Assembly: GCF_001718835.1 (NCBI RefSeq)
Contig: NZ_CP013444.1
Location: forward strand, 2,790,001-2,854,000
DNA: 64,000 nt
Origin: Burkholderia cepacia
Lineage (GTDB): Bacteria > Pseudomonadota > Gammaproteobacteria > Burkholderiales > Burkholderiaceae
Direction: 5' to 3'
The notes beneath the pieces are model-generated. The model searched no databases and was not told where the DNA came from. It saw only the letters and a program-made list of their open reading frames with translations. Each line of letters begins with the position of its first letter. Position 1 is the first letter of the stretch. Below are positions 37,321 to 44,750 of this stretch, piece after piece. The translations under genes and the position numbers were made by a program.

Positions 37321-37627
37321 GAATGTCCTCGTTACTCGACTGCTGTGCGCCGCTGGCCCCGCGCTTTGCCGAGTGTCGATCCCGGAGGCCGCATCCGACG
37401 CCTCGGACCGCCTGCGCGGCCGGAAATGCCTTTCCGATTCCGGGATTACCTCGGCTTTACATAATAGGTCTACGCATGCAGTCGAATTATTGAATTGATT
37501 ATTGCGCGGCAAATATACCCCGAACAGTTTGACAAAAGCTAGTTTGCGTGCAAAATTAAATAGACCATTCGATTTTCCAGTCACCGCGCGCATTGCGCCG
37601 TCCATTCCATTCATTCGGATCGCCAAA
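37321..37627. promoter_or_regulatory. Divergent promoter region between pilL and the PilT-family gene
   Basis: About 300 bases, AT-rich from 37450 to 37575. On the plus strand TTGACA (37529-37534) is followed after 17 bases by AAAATT/AATTAAAT, a sigma70-like promoter for the ATPase gene. No TTCG-N16-TTCG box is present on either strand, so the pilus genes do not look like HrpB targets. Confidence 0.45.
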
Positions 37628-38731
37628 ATGAACCAGCATGCCGCCGCCCCGCTGCGCGATCTCGCGGGCGAAGTGCTCGGCCTGATCGACCTGAAGCAGA
37701 TGTTCACCGACATCCATATCGAACAGGACCGCCCCATCACGATCAAGACGCCGCGCGGCTGGGTCGAGACGAGCGACGAGCCGGTGCTCGTCGACGACAT
37801 GCGGCCGCTGCTCGACGCGATCGACGAGCACTGGGAGAGCGCGCTGCATCAAGGCACGCTCGACCGCCCGTTCGTCCTCACGCGCTGCCGGCTGCGCTGC
37901 CACGTGTATCGCGCGGGCGGCGGCCGCAAGATCGTGATCTCGATGCGCCGCCTGCCGCTCAAGCCGCTGCCCCTCGAGGAGCTCGGCCTGCCCGTCTACG
38001 TGCGCTCGATGCTCGACAGCACGAAGGGCATCATCCTCGTCACCGGCCCGACGGGCTCGGGCAAGACGACGACGATCGCGTCGCTGCTCGAGCACGTCAA
38101 CGCGACGCGCAACACGCATATCGTCACGATCGAGGAGCCGATCGAATACTATCTGGAGCGCCGCCAGTCGATCATCTCGCAGCGCGAAGTGCCGACCGAT
38201 ACGCCGAATTTCCAGCACGGGCTGCGCGAGGCGCTGCGGCAGAAGCCGGACGTCGTGATGGTCGGCGAGGTGCGCGACGCGCAGACGGCCGACACGCTGC
38301 TGCAGGCGGGCGAATCCGGGCACCTCGTGCTCGCGACGATGCACACGGGCAGCGCGGTCAGCGCGCTCAACAAGCTGCTGTCGTTCTTTCCGGTCGAGCA
38401 GCGCGACCGGCACGCGGTCGCGCTCGCCGAATCGCTGATCGGCGTCGTCTGCCAGAGCCTCGTGCCGAGCGCGGACGGCGAGAGCCTCGTGCTCGCGAGC
38501 GAGCTGCTGTTCAACAACAACAACCAGGTCGCGAAGCTGATCGCGGACCCGACGAAGCTGCACCTCGTCAACGAGTTCCTGCGGCGCCGCGAGGACAACA
38601 TGTCGCGCTCGCTGAACGACGATCTCGCCGCGCTCGCGGCCCGCAACCGGATCACGACGAAGGACGCGTTACGGGCGACTTACAACCGGATCGAGCTGCA
38701 TGAAATGATGCAGTCCATTGTTAGCCGTTAG
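37628..38731 (+). CDS. PilT-family pilus retraction ATPase
   Basis: 367-residue hexameric ATPase related to PilT/PilU, which depolymerise type IV pili. An N-terminal PAS-like domain (about 1-105) precedes the core with Walker A GPTGSGKT (140-147), Asp box TIEEPIEYY, Walker B DVVMVGEVRD and His box GHLVLATMHTGSA. It is unlike R64 PilT, which is a lytic transglycosylase. Divergent from the pilus operon, so it probably serves that pilus. The ATG at 37628 starts the conserved domain; the frame is open from 37502. Confidence 0.85.
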   Translation: MNQHAAAPLRDLAGEVLGLIDLKQMFTDIHIEQDRPITIKTPRGWVETSDEPVLVDDMRPLLDAIDEHWESALHQGTLDRPFVLTRCRLRCHVYRAGGGRKIVISMRRLPLKPLPLEELGLPVYVRSMLDSTKGIILVTGPTGSGKTTTIASLLEHVNATRNTHIVTIEEPIEYYLERRQSIISQREVPTDTPNFQHGLREALRQKPDVVMVGEVRDAQTADTLLQAGESGHLVLATMHTGSAVSALNKLLSFFPVEQRDRHAVALAESLIGVVCQSLVPSADGESLVLASELLFNNNNQVAKLIADPTKLHLVNEFLRRREDNMSRSLNDDLAALAARNRITTKDALRATYNRIELHEMMQSIVSR

Positions 38732-38915
38732 TTAACCTGTTAGCCGTGCGCGCACCCGATCCGGCATTTTTAGCCGTCGATCTAAAACCGGAAAAAAACA
38801 ATATAAACACGCAAAATCGTGCGTTAATTGACTTGCCGCATTAATTTCAATAGACGCCTGCCGTCGAGCGCTAAAATCGGGCTCGATCGTCGTTTAATAA
38901 TGAGCGGGCTTTGCA
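38732..38915. other. AT-rich intergenic stretch between convergent genes
   Basis: Shorter than 300 bases but unusual: AT-rich, with three copies of TTAGCCGT (38721, 38740, 38770), the first inside the end of the ATPase gene. No clear terminator hairpin. Confidence 0.4.
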
Positions 38916-40388
38916 TCAATTGCCGAGCAGGCGCGTCTGCGTCCTGAGGCCGAGGCTGTCCGGCGTCGCCGGCGGCCGCGCACGCGACGGCGCGCGCGGC
39001 CGTGCCGCGGGCTTCGCGGGTTCGGGCGGGCTGGCGGCGCTCACGCGCGGCGTCACCAGCACGAGCCGCTGCTCCCCCCGCCCGGCGGCAAGCGGCAGCG
39101 CGAGCGCCGCGCATTCCCCTGCCGCGAGCGTCACGCCGGACACGGTTTCGCGCGACGGCGACGCGCCGTCCGCCCAGCGCTCGACGATCCGCATGTCGAG
39201 CGCGTAGCGGCCCGCCTGCGCGGTCTCGCGCGGCGTGACCCGCATCGCGAAGCCGTTGCGCTGCGCGTCGAGCGCGCGCGCATCGCCGTCGCCCGACGCG
39301 ACGAACGCCTGCCGCAGGCGGCCGAAATCCGCGCTGCCGTCGGGGAGCGTCAGCGTCGAACCGTCGGCGTCGATCGACGCGTCGCCATGCGCGGCGAGTT
39401 CGGCGACACGCGCGCGCGTTGCCGCGCAGCCGTCCGGCGCGGGTGCGACCGCGATGCGCGGGGCGGTTGCGCCTGTGGGTTCGGACGATCCGGACGCCTG
39501 CGCGCCGTCGCGCCACCGCAGCCCCAGCGCGTCGAGCCGCGCGGGTGCGAGCGTCACGCCGAACGCATCGATCCGTATCGACGCCGGCAGCGTATCGAGC
39601 TGCGCGACGAGCCGCGCGTCGCGCGCCAGCCGCGCGGGCACGTCGCGGATCAGCACTGTGTTCGAGCGCGCGTCCGCGTCGACGATCGGCAGCGACGCGG
39701 TGAATTCGCGCACGCCCGGCACCGCGCGCGGCGCGACGCCGTCCTGTTCGAGCCGGCGGCGCAGCCGCGTCGCCAGCCCCGGCACGATCGTATCGCCCGC
39801 GTCACCGCGCGCCGCGTGGTCAGCCGATGCGCGCGTGCGCAGCCGGAACGCGCGCGTCTCGGTCCGCATCCGCGCCTGCGCGGCCTCGTCGAGCGCGCGC
39901 GCGGCGGCAAGCACGAGCGCGACGTAGCGCGGCGGGCCGGCAACCCGCACGATGCGCGCCGCGTCGTCGTAGCCGGGCCGCCAGCGCGCATCGACGATCC
40001 GCTGCCGCGCGAGCGTCGCGCGCAGCTCGGCGGGCGTCGCGTAATTGAGCCGCACCGCCGCGCGCTCGAACGCATCGGGCGCGACGAGCTGCAGCACCGC
40101 GCCGTCGTAGTACGACGCGAGCCCGCAGGTGCGCGCGACCCAGTCGACGAAGCGCTGCGGCGGCAGTGCGTCGCGCACGTCGAGCCGGCACGGTGCGTCT
40201 GTCTTGATGTCGATTGCGACGCCCGAACGGCGGCTCAGCTCGCTCAATGCGTCGGCTGCGTTCACCGGCCCGACCCGATAGTCGAAGCGCGCGAGCGGCC
40301 ACGCGAGCGGCACCGCGTACAGCGCCGGCGCATGGCTCGCGAGCGCGAGCGCGACGGCGGCGGCCGACACGGCCGCGCGCGGCGTCAC
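38916..40388 (-). CDS. Degenerate SctC-like secretin paralogue
   Basis: 490 residues from a GTG that overlaps the stop of the response regulator gene (GTGA). The N-terminal half is plainly homologous to the sctC product in this window: the same N0/N1 arrangement, with ASYYDGAVLQLV and AGPPRYVALVLA matching WYYDGTVLYV and AGPPRYVELV. A signal peptide is likely (about 1-26). The C-terminal part keeps an N3-like segment and a final RLVLVTPRV, but lacks the secretin gate motif (VPxL...PLIGGLFR in sctC) and ends in a basic Pro-rich tail. It may no longer form a pore. Translational coupling to a two-component system suggests a regulatory or accessory role; this is inference. Confidence 0.75.
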   Translation of the reverse strand: MTPRAAVSAAAVALALASHAPALYAVPLAWPLARFDYRVGPVNAADALSELSRRSGVAIDIKTDAPCRLDVRDALPPQRFVDWVARTCGLASYYDGAVLQLVAPDAFERAAVRLNYATPAELRATLARQRIVDARWRPGYDDAARIVRVAGPPRYVALVLAAARALDEAAQARMRTETRAFRLRTRASADHAARGDAGDTIVPGLATRLRRRLEQDGVAPRAVPGVREFTASLPIVDADARSNTVLIRDVPARLARDARLVAQLDTLPASIRIDAFGVTLAPARLDALGLRWRDGAQASGSSEPTGATAPRIAVAPAPDGCAATRARVAELAAHGDASIDADGSTLTLPDGSADFGRLRQAFVASGDGDARALDAQRNGFAMRVTPRETAQAGRYALDMRIVERWADGASPSRETVSGVTLAAGECAALALPLAAGRGEQRLVLVTPRVSAASPPEPAKPAARPRAPSRARPPATPDSLGLRTQTRLLGN

Positions 40389-41134
40389 GATGCGCGGTCC
40401 GCCGGTTCCGCGTCCGCGCCCAGGTTCAGGCGATAGCCGGTCGCGTAGGCCGCATGCACGGTCCAGCCGATGCCCGCCGCCTTCAGCCGGCTGCGCAGCC
40501 GGCTCACGTACATGTCGACCGTGCGGGTCTGCGCGGACGCGTCCGCGCCCCACACGAGCCGCAGCAGGTCCTGCCGCTGCACGACGGTGCCGGGATGCTC
40601 GGCCAGGTGCCAGAGGATGTCGAATTCCTTCGCGCTGAACGCGTGCGACGCGCGGTCGTCGGACACGGTCAGCGTCGCGCGCGCCAGCACGTAGCCGCCG
40701 AGCTGCATGCGCCCGCTGTCGACCGACAGCGCCGCGAAACGGCGCAGCAGCGCGCGCACGCGCGCGAGCAGCGTCTGCTTTTCGAGCGGCTTGACGAGGA
40801 AATCGTCCGCGCCGGCGTCGAGGATCTTCACGATGTCCTCTTCGTCCGAATGCACGGTCTGGAAGATCACCGGGACGATCGAGCGCGCACGGCCGCGCAC
40901 CCACGCGAGCAGCCGCTCGCCGGTCATCCCGGGCAGGTCCCAGTCGAGCAGCAGCAGGTCGGCCCAGCTGTCGCCGAGGAAGCGGCGCGCGTCGAGCCCG
41001 TCGTCGAACGCCTCGACGCGGTAGCCCTCGGCCTTGAGCCAGGTGACGAGCAGCGTGCGCTGCACCGGATCGTCCTCGACGACGACGATCTGCTTGGGCT
41101 GCTGCACGGTGCGCTGCATGTTCGGTTCGGACAT
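40385..41134 (-). CDS. OmpR-type response regulator
   Basis: 249 residues. A receiver domain (about 10-130) has acidic pocket VVVEDD, phospho-acceptor Asp in LLLLDWDLPG and conserved Lys in FLVKPL. A winged-helix DNA-binding domain follows (about 145-240: FSAKEFDILWHL, DMYVSRLRSRL, ATGYRL). The start at 41134 (MSEPN) is preferred; a TTG at 41155 adds seven residues. Hrp2 systems are usually switched on by an OmpR-type regulator (HrpG) acting on the hrpB/hrpX gene. This is the only such regulator in the window and could play that part, but control of the pilus is equally possible. Confidence 0.9.
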   Translation of the reverse strand: MSEPNMQRTVQQPKQIVVVEDDPVQRTLLVTWLKAEGYRVEAFDDGLDARRFLGDSWADLLLLDWDLPGMTGERLLAWVRGRARSIVPVIFQTVHSDEEDIVKILDAGADDFLVKPLEKQTLLARVRALLRRFAALSVDSGRMQLGGYVLARATLTVSDDRASHAFSAKEFDILWHLAEHPGTVVQRQDLLRLVWGADASAQTRTVDMYVSRLRSRLKAAGIGWTVHAAYATGYRLNLGADAEPADRAS

Positions 41135-41180
41135 CGTGAAATCAGGGGTCGTCAAGCGAATTAAGGGAGAACGCGCGCGC

Positions 41181-42275
41181 TCAGCCGTCCGGCGCGACGC
41201 TCGCGCGCCAGCGCGCGATGCCTTCGGGCACGGCGGGCGGCGCCGCGCCGGCCGCCGGCGCGAGCATCGGCAGACGCATCACGAACGTCGTGCCGACGCC
41301 GCGATTCGATTCGGCGTACAGCGCGCCCGCATGCGCGGCCACCACCTGCGCGGCGAGCTGCAGCCCGAGGCCGAAGCCCATCGAGCCGCGCCTGGCGAGC
41401 GGCGCGAAATCCGTCATCCGGGCGTCCGGCGCGAGGCCGGGCAGGCCGCCCGCCCAGTCGCGGATCGTCAGTTCCGCGTGCGCGTCGCGCACGTGCAGCC
41501 GGATCTCGACGCGCGCGCCTTGCCGCGACGCCTGCACCGCGTTGTCGATCAGGTTCTGCAGCGCGCGGGCGACGAACACGCGCGCGCCGCGCAACCACAG
41601 CGGCGCGGCGTCGTCGAGCCAAAGCTGCAGGGAGACACCGCGATAGACGGCACCCACTTCGAGCTTCGGCACGAGCTCGCGCAGCATCTTGCGCAGGTCG
41701 AAGCGCACGAAATGGCGCTGCCGGAGATCGTCCGCCGCCGACGCGACGAGGTAGTCCTGGCCGAGCAGCAGCGCGTGCCGCGCGAGCTGCGCGACCCGTT
41801 CGAGGCCGCCGCAGGCGGCGAACGCGTCGGGATCGGCGTCGTGCAGCTGGGTCAGCGCGAGAATCGAATTCTGCGGCGAACGCAGGTCGTGCGCGAGAAA
41901 GCGCAGCGACGCGACGCGCTCGTCGAGCGCGCGGCGCAGCGGCGTGACGTCGGCGACCGTGACCGTCGCCGCGAGCACCGGATCGTCCTCGACCGGCTGC
42001 AGCGTGAGCCACAGGATCGCATCGTCGGTTTCGAATTCGAATCCTTGTTCGAGCGTGTCGAACAGCGCGGCGGGGTCCGCGAGCGCCGCGTGCGCCGCAT
42101 CGCCGAGCACGGCGGCGAGCGGCAGCCCGGCCGGCAACGTGCGGCCGAACAGCGCGTGCGCGCGCTCGGTGGCCGCGACGATCGCGCCGTCGCGGTCGAG
42201 CGCGAGCGTGCCCCACGCCTGCCGGGCCTGCATCACCTCGAAGATCCGGGCATCGGCCCGTTGCGGCACGCTCAA
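41181..42275 (-). CDS. Soluble sensor histidine kinase with PAS domain
   Basis: 364 residues with no transmembrane segment, hence a cytoplasmic sensor. An N-terminal PAS-like domain (about 20-110) leads to the H-box FLAHDLRSPQNSI (phospho-accepting His), N-box NLIDNAVQAS, the G1 box DWAGGLPG and G2 box GFGLGLQLAA. It begins at a TTG codon at 42275. It is followed after 46 bases by the response regulator, so the two form a cognate pair. The signal is unknown; a cytosolic PAS suggests redox, metabolite or secretion status. Confidence 0.88.
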   Translation of the reverse strand: MSVPQRADARIFEVMQARQAWGTLALDRDGAIVAATERAHALFGRTLPAGLPLAAVLGDAAHAALADPAALFDTLEQGFEFETDDAILWLTLQPVEDDPVLAATVTVADVTPLRRALDERVASLRFLAHDLRSPQNSILALTQLHDADPDAFAACGGLERVAQLARHALLLGQDYLVASAADDLRQRHFVRFDLRKMLRELVPKLEVGAVYRGVSLQLWLDDAAPLWLRGARVFVARALQNLIDNAVQASRQGARVEIRLHVRDAHAELTIRDWAGGLPGLAPDARMTDFAPLARRGSMGFGLGLQLAAQVVAAHAGALYAESNRGVGTTFVMRLPMLAPAAGAAPPAVPEGIARWRASVAPDG

Positions 42276-42402
42276 GTTCTGCTCCGGCGGACGTCGCGGT
42301 CCGCGAATGATTGGACGGGCCGCGACGCGGCGGCGCGAGCGCGCAGTGTGACCCGATTCGAAAGCGCTTGTCCAGTGCCGCCGCGCCGCGTCGCCCGCAC
42401 GG

Positions 42403-42960
42403 TCAGAAGTCGGCCTTCTGATTGAGGTCGCCCGCGCTCACCGTCACCTCGTCCGACGTGAACTCCATGTTGCCGCCCGCGCCTTGCTTGCCGACGTGCG
42501 CGTTCATGAGCGGAATGCCGCCCGTCTCGAGGCGCTCCAGCTCCTTCGTCGCGCCGGAGTTCAGCTTCACGTTGCCGTCCTTGTCGACGGTGCCGACCGA
42601 ATTGCCGCTGCCGTTGTACAGGTTGCCCTGCGAGTCCATCTTCAGGTGCAGCGCCTCGCCGCCCGCCTTCGTGTTCAGCTTCACGTCGCGCATGTCCTCG
42701 CCGGGCTTGCCGCCGGTCGGCGTCGACACATGGTTGGTCGGGCCGTTCTTGCCGGTCGGCGTGTTGTTGCCCGTCGGCGTGTTGCCGGACGAATCGTCGC
42801 CGACGTTCGTGTCGTCGCCGCTGCCCGAATCGTCCTGCATCAGCAGCTCCTCGATTTCGTGGAGCAGCTCCTCGATCTTCTGATCGCGGCTGCCCGACGT
42901 CGACGACGAGTGGAACTGCGTCGGATTGAGAGTCGTGTTCGAAATGCCGTTTACGCTCAT
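42403..42960 (-). CDS. Harpin-like, cysteine-free protein, probable type III substrate
   Basis: 185 residues, no cysteine or tryptophan, rich in Gly, Asn, Ser, Thr and Asp, with no signal peptide. An N-terminal polar segment is followed by an acidic helix (QKIEELLHEIEELLMQDD), a Thr/Pro/Gly/Asn linker with near repeats (NTPTGN, NTPTGK), and a beta-like C-terminal domain (about 90-185). This composition is that of harpins and other early type III substrates. An excellent hrpII promoter lies 84 bases upstream (43044-43104), placing it in the HrpB regulon. I do not recognise a named family. The start at 42960 is preferred; an open frame extends further upstream through the promoter. Confidence 0.72.
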   Translation of the reverse strand: MSVNGISNTTLNPTQFHSSSTSGSRDQKIEELLHEIEELLMQDDSGSGDDTNVGDDSSGNTPTGNNTPTGKNGPTNHVSTPTGGKPGEDMRDVKLNTKAGGEALHLKMDSQGNLYNGSGNSVGTVDKDGNVKLNSGATKELERLETGGIPLMNAHVGKQGAGGNMEFTSDEVTVSAGDLNQKADF

Positions 42961-43043
42961 GACCGTCTCGCTATGAATGTGAATCGATTGAGGGAAAGGG
43001 AAAGGAACGCGCGCGGCACTCATGCGCCCGCGGTTCGACGACA

Positions 43044-43104
43044 AGCTTAGGCAGCGTGTTCGCACGTGCGGCGAAGCGCGCGAAGCGACGTCGCGGCGGC
43101 CGAA
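43044..43104 (-). promoter_or_regulatory. hrpII box promoter of the harpin-like gene
   Basis: Minus strand TTCG (43104-43101), N16, TTCG (43084-43081), 31 bases, then TAAGCT (43049-43044), a perfect YANNNT -10. Divergent from the box at 43162. Confidence 0.75.
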
Positions 43105-43161
43105 ACGATCGCACGCGGCGCGCGCCCGGCCGCCACGCGCGACGCGCCCCCTTCGCCCCCC

Positions 43162-43223
43162 TTCGCCGCGCATGACGCCGCTTCGCACGCGCCGCCCGCT
43201 CGCGCGCGCGTGACGGCGATCAT
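43162..43223 (+). promoter_or_regulatory. hrpII box promoter of the second HrpB1/HrpK-like gene
   Basis: TTCG (43162-43165), N16, TTCG (43182-43185). After 32 bases lies GATCAT (43218-43223), which misses the first pyrimidine of the -10 consensus. Confidence 0.55.
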
Positions 43224-43261
43224 CGTCGACGGATCATCTCTACTCGACGCATCGCACCGAC

Positions 43262-43747
43262 ATGGCGATCAAACCGTGCAACAAGGCCGCCTTGCGCGCG
43301 CTGCTCTCGGCCTTCTCGGCCGGGCTGCGCGCGAGCGCGCACTCGGACCTCGACGAACTGCTGCTCGCGCTGCGCGTCCTGCAGCCGCGCAACGCCGCGG
43401 TCGACCTGTGCGACGTGCGGCTGCGGATCAGCCGGCGCGACTGGATCGGCGCGCTGCACATCCTGCGCACGCTCGAAGACCAGCAGCGCGGCACGCCGCT
43501 GTGCGCGGCGCTGCAAAGCTGGTGCCTGTATGCGCTGCAGGACGACGACTGGCGGCGTTACGCGCAGACCGTGGTGATGTCGGGGGATCGGGCGTCGACG
43601 GTGCTCGTCGGCCGGTTCCTGAAGGTGGACGAGCTCGCGGACGCCGTCGGCATGCACGACGACGACGTCGCCGCGCGCATCTCGCAACTGCTGCGGCTCG
43701 ACCGGTATCAGTGGGCGCGGCATGTGCATGCGAGCGGGATGGGGTGA
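43262..43747 (+). CDS. HrpB1/HrpK-like type III secretion protein (second copy)
   Basis: 161 residues of helical, TPR-like character. LLALRVLQPRNAAVDLCDVRLRI followed by RRDWIGALHILRTLED and a WCLYALQDDDWRRYA segment fit the HrpB1/HrpK family pattern. A second member with weaker resemblance lies at the head of the sctI-T operon (56548-57135). HrpB1 in Xanthomonas is periplasmic, binds peptidoglycan and aids assembly. This copy has its own hrpII box and stands apart, so it may serve an accessory substrate. Weak ribosome site. Confidence 0.75.
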   Translation: MAIKPCNKAALRALLSAFSAGLRASAHSDLDELLLALRVLQPRNAAVDLCDVRLRISRRDWIGALHILRTLEDQQRGTPLCAALQSWCLYALQDDDWRRYAQTVVMSGDRASTVLVGRFLKVDELADAVGMHDDDVAARISQLLRLDRYQWARHVHASGMG

Positions 43748-43865
43748 AACGGATGCGTCGAAACGGGCAGGATCGCTCGGGATCGGCGGCGCGCGGCGCG
43801 AACGCGCGCGCGGATGCTCCTGGTCACGCCCCGTTCAAGCCTGCCCGTTCAAACCATCCGCTCGA

Positions 43866-44477
43866 TCACGCCGCCTGCTTCTCCGACGCCTGCACGTCAT
43901 CCTCCGCCACGACCTCACCCAGCGGCTGCGGCGCCTTCGTGATCGCGAACAGGTAGCTGTCGCCCGCGCTCATCCCGCGATTCGGCCGCGCCTCGTAGTT
44001 GCGCACGACGCCCTCGCGAACGAAACCGAGCTTCGGCATGAACGGCGCGGCGCGGCCCGTCACCGAGCAGAACGCCTCGATCCGGTACACGCCCGGCTGC
44101 GCGATCAGCCAGTCGAGGAACCTGCGCAGCATCTCCGACCACGCACGTGTGCGCACGCGCCCCGGCGCGAAGCTCGTCACGAGCCCGATCTCCATGCGCG
44201 GCAAACGGCCGTGCAGCTCGAGCGTGCCGATCAAGCGGCCGTCGCGCTTCTCGAATAGCCCCCAGCTAAAGAACGCGCCGCTGCGCCAGCCGTCGGCGAG
44301 ACGGCCGATGCACGCGCGGGTTTCGTCGACGCTGCGATGCGTCGGCCACGGCAGGTCGAGCGTCGTCGCCGGATCGCCGAACAGCGCGTCGAAGGCTTCG
44401 GGAGCGTCGTCGGCGGCGAGCGGGCGCAGGTGGAGGCGGTCGGTTTCGATCCGCTCGGGCGGACGGATGGCGTTCAT
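43866..44477 (-). CDS. GNAT-family acetyltransferase (RimJ/RimL type) with hrpII box
   Basis: 203-residue N-acetyltransferase: N-terminal IETDRLHLRPLAADDAPEAF, central FFSWGLFEKRDGRLIGTLEL, and the late FMPKLGFVREG of RimJ/RimL-type enzymes, which acetylate protein N-termini or small molecules with acetyl-CoA. Ribosome site CGGAGCC before the ATG at 44477. Such genes are usually housekeeping, but a TTCG-N16-TTCG box lies upstream (44548-44571) and the gene sits among type III genes. It may modify a secretion component or be a secreted enzyme; neither is shown by sequence alone. The long frame extending to 45362 is a shadow of the repeat protein. Confidence 0.88.
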   Translation of the reverse strand: MNAIRPPERIETDRLHLRPLAADDAPEAFDALFGDPATTLDLPWPTHRSVDETRACIGRLADGWRSGAFFSWGLFEKRDGRLIGTLELHGRLPRMEIGLVTSFAPGRVRTRAWSEMLRRFLDWLIAQPGVYRIEAFCSVTGRAAPFMPKLGFVREGVVRNYEARPNRGMSAGDSYLFAITKAPQPLGEVVAEDDVQASEKQAA

Positions 44478-44509
44478 CGGTGGCTCCGGGTCAGGGAAGG
44501 GATGCGCCG

Positions 44510-44571
44510 ATTGTCGGGTGCCGCCGCGCGAGCGCGCCGCACGCGCACGAAGACGCGGCAGCGTGCGCGAA
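44510..44571 (-). promoter_or_regulatory. Candidate hrpII box upstream of the acetyltransferase gene
   Basis: Minus strand TTCG (44571-44568), N16, TTCG (44551-44548), 32 bases, then GACAAT (44515-44510), which fits the -10 except the first base. It faces away from the box at 44617. Confidence 0.5.
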
Positions 44572-44616
44572 TGGCGATCGTGCGGCGATCGTGCGCGCCG
44601 CACCGACGCGACGACG

Positions 44617-44678
44617 TTCGCGCGCGGGTGCATCGCTTCGCGCGGTAGCCGGCCGCGGCGCACCGGTCCGCGTACAGT
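44617..44678 (+). promoter_or_regulatory. hrpII box promoter of the tandem-repeat protein gene
   Basis: TTCG (44617-44620), N16, TTCG (44637-44640), 32 bases, TACAGT (44673-44678), a perfect YANNNT. The gene starts 72 bases later at a GTG with CAGGAG upstream. Confidence 0.75.
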
Positions 44679-44750
44679 GCCGCCGTGCGCCGCCCCTGCC
44701 CGTCGCTCGACGGGACACGCCGGCACACGCATTTCTTCAGGAGCCGTATC

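Noticed and set aside
37321..37627. Search for an hrpII box ahead of the pilus operon
   Set aside because: Isolated TTCG and CGAA tetramers occur but no pair has a 16-base spacer on either strand.
38721..38777. Three TTAGCCGT octamers as a possible recombination or attachment site
   Set aside because: Too short and unevenly spaced, no integrase nearby, and the first copy is inside a coding sequence.
43763..43848. Inverted repeat ACGGGCAGG / CCTGCCCGT between convergent genes
   Set aside because: The 68-base separation makes a functional terminator hairpin unlikely.
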